Positions 24,266 through 35,500 of a DNA stretch of 64,000 bases are shown here, piece by piece (within the stretch, counting starts at the first letter, position 1; each line of letters opens with the position of its first letter). The stretch covers positions 1,096,136 to 1,160,135 of the forward strand of contig NW_027506899.1 in NCBI RefSeq assembly GCF_052324685.1, given 5' to 3'. The DNA is from Brachyhypopomus gauderio. Taxonomy: Eukaryota > Chordata > Actinopteri > Gymnotiformes > Hypopomidae. The notes beneath the pieces are model-generated. The model did not search any database and had not been told where the DNA came from. It worked only from the letters and a program-made list of their open reading frames with translations. The translations under genes and the position numbers were made by a program.

Positions 24266-26030
24266 AGGGTTCACACACGTAGTGTGGGAAACCTATTGTA
24301 ATTGCTCGAATTTTTCTTTTTTCTTCTTATTATTATTATTTTTCTCCGCATAAAACGCATACTGCAGCCTAGACCGTAAGGCCCAGAGACACCAAACTTG
24401 GCAGAATGGTGTAGTCTCTTTGCGAGACCGTGCTAAAGTACAGAGACCCACATTGGCCTGATGGTGGCGCTATAGCGCACCATTTTGCGTTTTGGTCCAT
24501 ATCTCCCAAACCGTAGGGCCTAGAAACAAAATTCCACTTCTGATGGATTCCTTGGTTCAAGCCAAACAAAAAAGCCTCAAGAACCATTAAGCTCCGCCTA
24601 CTTAGATTTTTTGCTAATTTGCATAATATGCAAAACCTACTTTTTTATACTAGTCCCTGGTTTTTCATCCGATCACCACAAGCTTGGTATCAAAATGTTC
24701 AGAAGAATCTCATTATCAATATTCCTGGAAAAAATTGTGACATTTGCATACAGTGTCGTTGTGACATGTCAATCAATAGCTCTGGGGCGTGGCCAAATTT
24801 ACTTAAACAGCTATATCTCAGCAACGCTTTGACGGATCTTCATAAAATTTTAACAGTTGTTAGGGCACATGACTCCGAGGTCATAGGTCAAAGCTGGCCA
24901 CGATTGTCCAATAGGGGGCGCTATAACATGGGAAAAACTGTTTCTCAGAAACCATTAGTCACATCAAGCCAAAACTTTACAGGCATCATCAGGGGCCCAA
25001 GTGATATCAAGACACACAATGATGACATCATCACTCAAAAAACATGGCCGCCATGAGCCAATTAATTTTTATTTGAATTAATTGGCCATTTGACAGACTT
25101 ACCATTGGCCAATCAACATGAAACCTCACCACTGTGCATATCTCAGGACTATGTGTCATGCTGTGCAGTTTTGAAACATTTGGCCACTAGGTGGCGCTAT
25201 TTGTGAAAATCATGCATAACTCCTTCAAATTTTCACTTAGGAACATGCAACTTGTTGCTTATTATTCCTTGCAGTAGTCCTGACAACTTTGTAATTACAA
25301 GTCTTATTAAAAAATGCATACTTTTGTCACATTCATCAATTGTTTGAAAATAGCTCTTTAGGAACTAGTCCTAGGAATTTGATCCAATGATGGCAAGAAT
25401 GGCATAGCCATAATCTGTAGACATTGTAGTTAAATAATTGTGGAAAAAATGTTGCATTTTTATTTTTCTGATTGGTCCATTTTTCCATTATATCCTTCTG
25501 GCCATGCCATAAATGACCTTTATTGCTATAACTCATAAACCATGTAAGTGATCAACTCCCAATTTGAAATGCTTTTATACACTGAGGTCCTTGTGAGGTA
25601 GGCCAAGTTTGGTTCAAATTGGCCTGTCGGGGGCGCTACAGTACCCAAAAACCTAAGAAATCATAAAAACTCATGCAGCAATCTTGTTATGCAGAATACA
25701 GACAAGTAATGGGGCTTGTATGATTCAGATCAATGAGATCTATAACATTGCAATTACATCTCATAACAAAAAGTGCATTGCCTGACCAGAAATGAACCTT
25801 TTAATTGACCAAAATGTTCTATTGCATTACTGAGATTAATGAGATCAGTATGGTAGTGCTTGGGCTCCATCTAGTGGCCAAACACCGGAACTGACTTTAA
25901 AATATTGCTCAAATGAAATACCACAGAAACACACACAAAGCTGATCTCAGCATGTGATTTAGTTCTGTGATCTAAATCATTTTGCCAATACAATTTCTTT
26001 TGAACCTTTTGGGCTTTAAGTGCCTCAAGT
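24266..26030 (+). mobile_element. Family H element with 5' end but no 3' hairpin
   Basis: Normal H 5' end and body. At about 26023-26030 it jumps back to an earlier part of the H body (GGCCTGTCAAGGGCGCTACA), so the expected GTGTGTGAACCC and hairpin are absent. Internal recombination or truncation. Confidence 0.75.
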
Positions 26031-26600
26031 TGGCCTGTCAAGGGCGCTACAGTACCCAAAAACCTAAGAAATCATAAAAACTTGTGATGCAATCCTGTTA
26101 TGCAGAATGCAGACAAGTAATGGGTCTTGTATAATTCAGAACAGTGAAATAATTAACTTTGAAATGACAACTCATAATAAAAGTGCACTGTCTGACCATA
26201 AATAAACCTTTTAATTCACTAAAATGTCTTATTTGTCACTATAATATCAGTATGGTAGTACTAAATTCCAGAACTGACTGAAAACTATTGCTCACATGAA
26301 CCACACAAACACACTTACACTCACACAAAGCTAATCTCAGTATGCGATTTAGTTCTATGATCTGAATAATTTTTTTCCAATAAAATGTATTTTTGCCTTT
26401 AGTGCCTCAATGGCCTGTTATTTGTTGATTGGGTCCATCTATATATGCAGTATTGTCCATGTCTACTGCCTGTTGGATGATCTGCTGATCTGTGGATTAG
26501 TCCTGAACTTTTATGATTTCCTAATTCTTCTGTGCACAGAATAACATGAGTACTTGTGTTCGTTTTGCCTGTATTGTAAATTACTGCTTTTCTGATCATA
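26031..26600 (+). repeat. Diverged family H relic
   Basis: A second partial H 3' half that fades out after about 26395 into text (CTGCCTGTTGG, ATCTGTGGATT) also found in diverged form at 29125-29260 and 42840-42990. Probably an older H-related family with a different end. Confidence 0.55.
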
Positions 26601-26976
26601 TGAAATAAAAGGCACCGCTGGCCAAAAGGTCAAAATGTGCAAATCTGTCCTAACAGCTTTGTTAAAGATTTATATTCATCATTGATAACATGTGACACTA
26701 ACTACACTGCACTGTATATATTTACCAAAGGTATACAAACCTCTTTCATGCAATAACTGTCAAAAGTTGCAAATTATTTGGCCAGTAGATAGAGCTGTGA
26801 GACAAAATTTGAAATGCGCATATAGTTTTTAGACTTCTCCCTTCCAAAATACAGCACATTTTTTAAAGGCCAAAAGATCAATGTTTTTAAACTCTTTCAT
26901 AAAGTTCTCATGATATGTGGAGATCTCTTTATACAGGCTATGTGCACTAAGTATCTGCATTCAAGAGGCTTATTTC

Positions 26977-27152
26977 CAGAGGTGGGCATTGCAGGTTCAG
27001 GAAGTAAAAGTCACCACCAGGATTTTGCTCAGGCTTCCTGGATTGTGTTGATTCCACATTTTACCTGGATTGCACTAATTAGAAAATCTAGCAAGCTTCA
27101 GTAATATCCTGGTGAAGACTTTTACTTTCTGAACCTGTAAAGTCCACCTCTG
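26977..27152. mobile_element. hAT-like MITE, 176 bp
   Basis: Ends CAGAGGTGGGCATTGCAGG and its near reverse complement, forming an inverted repeat of about 35 bp. Flanking 8-mers cttatttc and attatttc (7 of 8 identical) fit a hAT target duplication. Non-coding. Confidence 0.8.
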
Positions 27153-27419
27153 ATTATTTCACCTCACATGCTCAAAGTGATTAAGGCCTTTGGTCTATGG
27201 CCTTTGTATCTAACCCTAATCCCAATTTTCTAAAAACAACAAGTGTGTATGTGATTTTTATTTGCATAAAATTGTCAGAACATTACATTGACAAACATTT
27301 TCATATTTGGGCTCTATTTGAGACCAGTGCAAATTGTCAATATAATAACACAAGAGAATGTCTTTATAAACATAATGTATTTTATTTATAACTGACAATC
27401 AACACAATGCAAATCTTTT

Positions 27420-28160
27420 CATGTTCAGTGTAACAACTAGGAGAGAAGGCTGAATGCAAGTGCGGACTGACCAATGATTTAATTTAATGATTTAATTAAT
27501 GATTTAATACCAAAACAAATACATACACAGCACACAAAACAGACACCAAGAATAAATCAAACATCTAACATATGAACCAAACACTAACAGAAATAACTGG
27601 GTGGGCAAGGCTAAAGAAAAGGAAAGACAACAAGCAAAATCACACAAAGTACATCTAACAGAGAATGCAAAATACAAGGAGTACACACAGACTAGTATTA
27701 TAGACACAAAAGACCAAGATACCAAATAACATACCACATAGGAGACTAAACGCAAGACTTAAATACACTGACCAAACAAGAGCCTCAACAAGACACAGCA
27801 GAAAGAATAACGAGGGGCAGAAAACAAGGCAGGGGAGTGAAGACAGAGACAACTAGGAATTTCAAAATAAAAGACACAAACACAGAAGACATGACTGACA
27901 GGAGGGAGGCAGGACTGTGACATTCAGTCTGTTTATTTGAGACCATTTCTTTAAAAATATTGATCTAGATCAATATAATTAAAAAAAGTTAATAATAATG
28001 TATAGTATAACTATTGTAATAATCCCTCACTAAGGAGCTGAGGTGCCCTGTACTGGTTCACAGCAAATAAAAGAAACATCAGATAATAATACAGTCCACA
28101 GTAAATTTAAATTTTGTCATTATTGAGTTCAAAGCAGACCTGTAGTTAGTAATCACAATA
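27420..28160. other. No gene recognised
   Basis: A- and C-rich plus strand with repeated short words (acacaaa, agacaca). The minus-strand frames are low-complexity and hydrophobic only because of this base bias. Confidence 0.5.
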
Positions 28161-28227
28161 TGTGTAGACATCTATATATCTCTATATCTATATGTCTCTA
28201 CATCTATATATCTCATCTATATATGTG

Positions 28228-28390
28228 CAGTATGCAAGCAGCTTTACAAGCGCATGGGTCCATATCCCTAATGAGCAAGCCAGGGGCGACAGTGGCAAGG
28301 AAAAACTCCCTTGGCAGGATTAGGAAGAAACCTTGGGAGGACCAAGACTCAAAAGGGAACCCATCCTCCATTGGGCGGCCCAGCTAGTAG
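28228..28390 (+). repeat. Dispersed fish repeat (GGCGACAGTGGCAAGGAAAA type)
   Basis: A compact, unusually undecayed block (GGCGACAGTGGCAAGGAAAA; then AGGAAGAAACCTTGGGAGGA) that I recognise as a recurrent motif of many teleost genomes. It is preceded by a CTATAT-rich microsatellite (about 28168-28220). Family name not assigned. Confidence 0.5.
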
Positions 28391-28439
28391 TCACAGTCCC
28401 TCCAATATGGAAGTTGAGCCTCAGGTAGGAAGGACTTGT

Positions 28440-29047
28440 GTGACTGAATTCTCCTGAAGAATCATCTGAGCATATCAAATAGAGTCATAGTTAAGGTGCA
28501 GCTGTGACAGTTAGAGTGAAGTTGTTTGTCTGGTCTCTAAAGGAATATGAAATATGTTTAGCATACCTGCAGCAACACTTGTATCACAGACCTGTCCACC
28601 TTTTAATTCTGTGATAGAGTGTATGCCAATCCACATGTGCTAGATGTGACATCATTGGTAGATGACTGTAACATGGTCCTACAGTGCACACTGATGAATC
28701 ATTGATGCCATCAATACCACATGCCTTGTGTAAGGGAACCCTCCATAAAGATCTGAGCACATCAGACACAGACATGGTTAATGTGCACCTGTCACAGTAC
28801 AATGGTAGTTTAACTTTACATAAAGATATGTTTGTCTCCAAATTACAATAGAACATCTTACCTGGTGAACGCAGCAGATACCAAATCTGTCCATCTCTGT
28901 AATCTGTGATAGCATGCAAGTCATTCCATATGTGCTTGATGTCACATCCTTGATAGATGACTGCAACTTGTCCCTGGCCTTTAGAAGGACATTCCTGGCT
29001 TTCCTGTATGACACCAGGTTCCCAGAGATGTAGGCAGCACTGACCAC
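28440..29047 (-). pseudogene. Degenerate LINE reverse-transcriptase fragment, partly duplicated
   Basis: On the minus strand, SYRKARNVLLKARDKLQSSI followed (after a frameshift near 28955) by IWNDLHAITDYRDGQ resembles the linker before the reverse-transcriptase domain in LINE ORF2 proteins. A second, more decayed version of the same 250 bp lies at 28440-28690, so the fragment is tandemly duplicated. No catalytic domain is present. Moderate to low confidence, since the match rests on short motifs. Confidence 0.4.
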
Positions 29048-29094
29048 TCTTTGACCAATAGCTCCAGCCTTTAATCAGGAATTTTGGTTTGTGC

Positions 29095-29260
29095 AGGATT
29101 AGATGTGAAGTTAAATGTCCATGTTTATTGCTTGTTGGAAACTGTATTACCTGTGGATTCAGTCCTGAAGTATGATATTTGTCAACAGTCCTTTAACAGA
29201 TGATTTGAGAACTGTTTTGCTTTGTTAAACATTTGGCCTGTATTTTATATGAATACCTTT
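29095..29260 (+). repeat. Relic related to 26400-26590 and 42840-42990
   Basis: Shares diverged words with both (CCTGTGGATTCAGTCCTGAA; GGCCTGTATTTTATATGAAT). A three-copy old repeat that flanks recognisable elements. Confidence 0.4.
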
Positions 29261-29521
29261 ATATTTCATAATAAAATAAAATAAATAATACATACAATAA
29301 AATAAAATGCTGTGAACCAGTTAATAGGGCACTCTCAGCTCCTTAGTCTGTTCCCACAAGAGGCCGTCCAGATAGTTTACCCCCTGTATCCCCCACCCCC
29401 CACATCGTGGACGCTTCAAGTTGTGCCTGACTTAATCAAAAGTTTTAGTTCAAAGTGTCACCAAATTGTCAGTAAAGTGTCAGCAAACCGTCAGCAAACG
29501 TTAAGTACCTGAAATTGAAGA

Positions 29522-32500
29522 TTAATGAAAACAGTTCAGTACAACACATTCATGAAAACTGAAATATGTTGGCATAACAGAAACACTGACATCTTCTGCA
29601 GAAACATCTTTGATATATACATGATCAATCAAAGTGCCATATTCAGTTGTTGGTTCTCTTATAACCTGAGTAAAGCCATGGAGTTGCATAGTATTACTGA
29701 TTGTACTTGTTACAAAAAGATTTTCATTGAAATCTCCCATGATCACTTTTCTTCCTGGGAACCTGTCAATATGAGAAATCAAGTGTATCAAGTTATTTTG
29801 AAACATTACCAGATTGTAGGAAGGAGGTCTGTACAGAACTGCCACTGTTGTATTCAGCTGAGGTAGGATGAACTGCAGGCATTCAATGTTAATGCATGGT
29901 AAATCAACAATACTACAACCAGTATGTCGTTTATAATACACACCAACTCCACCATGTTGTCGATCCTTCAAGTCAGCAAACATCACCTGACTAGTGTCAT
30001 ATGAAAAACATCTGGGTTTACTATAGAATGAAAATTCAGATAATTCAATATCAATGTTGCAATCATTTGGTTGTAACCAAGTTTCTGTCACACAGATAAT
30101 GTCAGCTTCCATGTACCTCGTATCATGTCTCAGGTCTTCCACATGGCATGTTAGTCCTTCAACATTGTGCAGAAGAATCTTGAATGACCCACAGGGAGGT
30201 GGCAGCTCTGTCGTTGGTTCAATAAATAAAGGCATGTTATGTAATGACTGTTCAATGTCTTCTTTGGCATAAATAGCACTCTCTTTGAAATCTTTTATCT
30301 TAAGCCCTTCCAAAGATGTTACACGACTCAAGGCCACATATGCTTGTCCTGCTGCAAATATCTTTTTTAGTGACACAACAGCTTTTTCCACAGTAAGACC
30401 TTGTACTTTGTGAACAGTGCAAGCCCAGGCTAATTTCAGGGGAAACTGACGTCGCATTCCACCACTTTTTGTCACTCTTTCTTCTTCAGGGAAAATAGGA
30501 GTGGCTTTTTCAAATCCTGGTTTTAAACAAGGATGTTTTGCTCTTAATTTATGTCCTATTCTTTCATTTTCAAATGTGACATATATTTTGGCTGGAAAGT
30601 CATCTTCAGAATCAAAACACACTTCAGCAACTGTACCAAATGCACCGTTTACAAGTCCGTCTGCCACATCGATGTTTTTAAGAAGCATAACATGAGCATT
30701 TACAGCGATGTGAAGAGATTCTGGTAAAGACGTGTGGGTAGTATGAACATGATGTTCATGCATTTTTTCCAGCCGACCTGTTTTTGCAATCTTTTCAAAG
30801 TCCTGTGCATGAATGATAGTAATGTCTGCACATACCTTCTTCAACATGTTTGCATTGTGATCATCCACTTCAGCATTTGTTGCATAAATATACAGAGCAG
30901 TACTGTCCAGTTCATCACCTTCACCACCTGTTTCACATAATTTCAACATATTCACATCATGTTCTGACAAATTATCTTGTCTTTTGTGTTTTCTTAAACG
31001 ACTCAGTAACTGAGCAAACTCCATGTTTTTTTGTCTCATGATTTGTGAGAGCTCAACCAATGCAAAGTGGTTCTGCCATAGATTTACACCTTTAGGCTCA
31101 GTGTATAGAGACTTTCCTTTCACAGGAGAAAGTTGATAAAAATCACCAACTGCAATTATAGACACATTTCCAAAAGCAGAATAATCTCCTTGTTGTTTAA
31201 TTTGTCTCAATCTGCCATGAATATACGATAAGAGTTTGTGATCAACCATTGAGATTTCATCAATAATGACAATTTGTAGATTTCCCAATTTAGCTCTCAG
31301 TGAATTTATCTTTTCATCTCCGAGCGGTTGATAAGGCAGCGTTACCTCTGGTGATATAGAGAAACAGTTGTGTATTGTTGCAGCGTCGATGTTAAATGCA
31401 CTTACACCAGTTGGAGCTGTTATTAACACATGCGTCTCATCTGGATTATCTGACAATCGGGACAGGATGCGACATGATTCATAGTATATTGCTTTGATTA
31501 ACATGGATTTTCCAACACCACCTGGACCAGATATAAACACATGAAATGGCTGCGGGTTTTTAGCAAGTGTCTTTTCTAAACACCAATGTCGAATTTTGTA
31601 AAATATTTCAGACTGTTGTTCGTTTAGTGAACGAAGCACGTACATTGCTTCCTCTTTTCGCATACCTTTCTCTTTTCCTATAGCACAGCGTGGTTCGGTT
31701 GGTAATAAATCAGGTATGTCAGCAGCAGAAATATTTTGCTCTGTTTCATCAGTAGGATTTTCTTTTTTGTCAAGACATTCTAAACGTTCACGTTCGTTCT
31801 CTGGACAGATTTCCGCCCAAGCATCTTCAACTGGACCGTTTCTCTTTAGCTGTTCTTCAGCTTCGTCTATTGTGTCAGCGTCTTTCTCGAAAAATGACAT
31901 ATTTAAGTCTACTATCGTTTTGACTGATTGGACTTCTTCATCAGAATATTTGACAAACCCAGTCTTATAAAAATCCTCATAAGTGTTGAAAGTTGGTGGC
32001 TTGAGTTGACAATCCAAATAATGAGGCAAAAACAATTGCAAAATGCTTTGATAATGCTTCTCTGGATGTTTTGTGGGTGAAAAGCGAGCGTATCGCACAA
32101 CAGCAGCATCTGTTCGTGTCCGTTTCCTTATGAATCCTAAGCTTTTGTCCAACTTTATGGCATCACGAGCTGAACTTTCAGATTTTGACAATATTCTGTA
32201 CTCCGATGCAAAACTGGCTAAACACATCTGGGAAAATTCGTCAGTTTTTGGTCTATATCTGTATCTGTCTGTGATGCTGTTCATCCATATGTTTTGATTA
32301 TCATCATTGTCATATTCAGCTCGCGTTTGTATTACGTGAAGTGGAAGACTCATTCTCACTACGTTATCACCAGTAGGAATAAATTGCACTTTGCGAGAGG
32401 CTTCTTTCAGTTTCATGTTAGTAAGTCGGTACACACTTTCCTGAGCTGAAACTTCACGATTGTGCAAAAATACACTTCCGAGCTTCCGTAAAGCATGTTT

Positions 32501-35500
32501 AGCGTCAAGGTTACCTTGTTCTGTGGCTTCTTTTTGAGTACGTGACAAAAGCAATCCCATCTCTCTCTCAGCTTTGGAAATGTAAGAGATTATATACACA
32601 ATGCAGGAATATGCATCGACTACAAACTGAATGTCCATATTTGCATTCCAACAACGTATAAGATCTCTGTTGTATTGGTTTACCCATATGTCACCTGGTT
32701 TTCTCTTTAGGACAAAAGTAGTTTTTCGAGACACTCTGATGTAAGCAGCTTCAAATATCTCTTGACTTATACCAAGCGAAGCAAATAACTCCTCAGTAGA
32801 ATCAAAGATAAGATCTGTATTCAATAACGCATCTTTTACTTTTTTCATGATAGCCTCTGCTACATCTTTTTCCATTGAAGGCATGTTATTACCTTTGGCT
32901 GATTCCACATAATTCTCATCTTTCTCTTTAGCATCTTTTTCAGGATTGTCAGTTTTACGCCTTGTTATAAATGTTCTGCTACTCGGTGCACGTGGAAAGT
33001 TAAAACGACAAGTGGTGCGGTTTTTTTTGCATGATTTTGAATGTCTTTTGCTGTGTTGTTGTACACTCGAAACAATTTCATGCATTTCTTTGTCATCCTC
33101 CGATGGCATTTCACATGTCACATAATGATCTATAAATGACACAACTTCATCATCATCATTTTTGTCCACTTGAGGTGCATCTTTGACCCAAAACAAGCAG
33201 TGAGTGTGAGGTGAGCCACGCTGTTGAAATTCAACTCTGTAAAAATAATCAACAATTTCGCCAATCGGTTGGGCTTCAGACATAATCACATCTTTAAGGA
33301 AACAGTGGAATCGATGTTCAAACATCCTGGCTGCTGTGACAGGGTTAGTTTTTAATAGAGCACATCTTTCTGACCAGTCTAGATCATCGGTAGATGTTTC
33401 TCTCCCCTCTTGTTTGAGAATGGTTTGTAATAATTCTGGCCAACGCAGATCAGCAGATGAAAATGAGCAAAACCATGTGGGAATACCCAGTTGTCGTACC
33501 ATTGCAAACAGGTCTTTTTGAACACTTTGCCAGAAAGGGGGTGTACCACGAATAGGTCTTAAGAATTTATACCCTTCATCAAAATTGAAAATGTTCTGCA
33601 AGGCTTCTCTGTTAGTCAACATTTCTGACGTAATCACAGGTTTGTTGCGTGTATCATGTCCTTTTCTCAATGCAATAGACACATTTGATACAATCTGATT
33701 TAACTCTGACAAATATTGACCATAAAAAATGTAATCCAAGTTCTTTGCAAAACGTCCGTCTGCGTTGAGTATTCTGGTGTTCAAATATCTGCTCAGTGTA
33801 AGTTTCTCTTTTCTGTGGTCATGAAAAGTACCCACACCATTTGGAAATAGAACTGGAAAACACTTCGCCTCATTTGAATGATCGTTCAAGAGCCTTACAG
33901 GATTATTACCTTCTGCAGGTGCCACAGACATTATGCCATCAAAGTGCTGATCCAAAACCTCTTGTGCAATATCAACAGGTTGTAAACAGGTATCCATGAA
34001 CATACCGTGCTGTTGTCTGTCGTGCAAGGTTTCATCTATATCCACATCTTCAGATTCAATATTCTCCTCAATGTTTTCCTCATCAACATGCTGTGTACAT
34101 GTGTAATCAGGCTCTTGTGTTTCATGTTCAGTTTTATTTAGTGGATTGACCCAGTCATTATTAAACGTCACATCTCTGTAAAAGTCATTATGTTGTTTGA
34201 GGTACAATAATGCATCCTTGATTTTTTCTGTATTAACAAATTTGTACTCATAGTGCCCCTTGTAAGTCAATTTCCTCTTTAGTTTTATGCGAATCATCAA
34301 ATCAACATTTTCTGTTCTTGGTAGCACTTCAGTTACATCTGCAATGTTAGATGGAACACACACAACAGGTCCATGAACACCATTCTGTCCACCTTTTGGT
34401 AAAGACACAAGCCTCATGAATGGAATATTCATCCCAATCAGATGTTGTTCAAGTGAGTTCAGATTGTGCAGTTCAGGTGGAATTGGTTCTAGTGCAAGAT
34501 TGTTCATAACACTTTCTTCTGGCATTTTCCCATTAAGAATCTTTCTGTGACATGTGAAGCAAATCCACAGTGATCCAGCAGGGCCAGTTTGAATGTTACA
34601 CTTAGGAACACATGTATGACTACATCGATGTAAGTATGTGTCAGTAATACATCTCTCTGCTATGGAAACAACCTCCTGGGCTTTGTTGAGATATGTATCT
34701 TTTCTGCATTTGATTACTTGATTCTTGAACAATAGTCGATGGCATACTGAACACACATATTCAGGACCTGTACTTATTTTCTCTCTGAACTTTTCAATCA
34801 CATAGTTAATATCTTTGTGTTTCTTTTTTTCTGTGTCCTGTCTTTCTTTACTTCTGATTTTAGTAGCATTAGCGTAACAGCTGTCTGTTTTATACCTCGC
34901 AATACCAAGTTGTTTTTTAGCTGCTTGATGTTGTGCATCGGTATGATAAGCTTCAAAACTCCTCTCCATACTCCTCTGTTTCGTAGCTGCTTGATATTCC
35001 GGATTGGTATGATAAACTTCTAAACTCCTCTGTTTTTTAGCTGCTTGATGTTTATGATCGGTATGATACATTTCTAAACTCCTTTGTTTCTTAGCCGCTT
35101 GAAGTTGTGCATCGGTATGATAAGCGTCAAAACTCTTTCTTTTTATAGTCTCTCTGTGATGTTCATTTGTAGAATATTTATTAATACTTAATTGTTTCAC
35201 GTGTTCCCTGTGTTCCATGTCAGTGGCATATTTGTTTACACTTGCTTGTTTAACTTTTCCTCTGTGTTCCATGTCAGTCGCATATTTGTTTATGCTTAAC
35301 TGCTTATTCCGTTCTTTATGTTGCAAATTCGTTGCGTATTCAACAGTGCTACGTGTTTTGACACTATCTCTGTATATTTCATTTTCACGGTATCGTTTCA
35401 GTGTTCTCTGAATCTTTTCCTCCTTTTTCTCTTGGCTTGTTCCATATTTGATTCTCCGTTTCTCAAGTTCAGAGCGATTGCACTTTGTTTCTGATTTTCT

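Noticed and set aside
27504-27852. Hydrophobic minus-strand frames resembling membrane proteins
   Set aside because: Low-complexity A/C-rich DNA read antisense gives Leu/Val/Cys-rich peptides; no start context or conservation.
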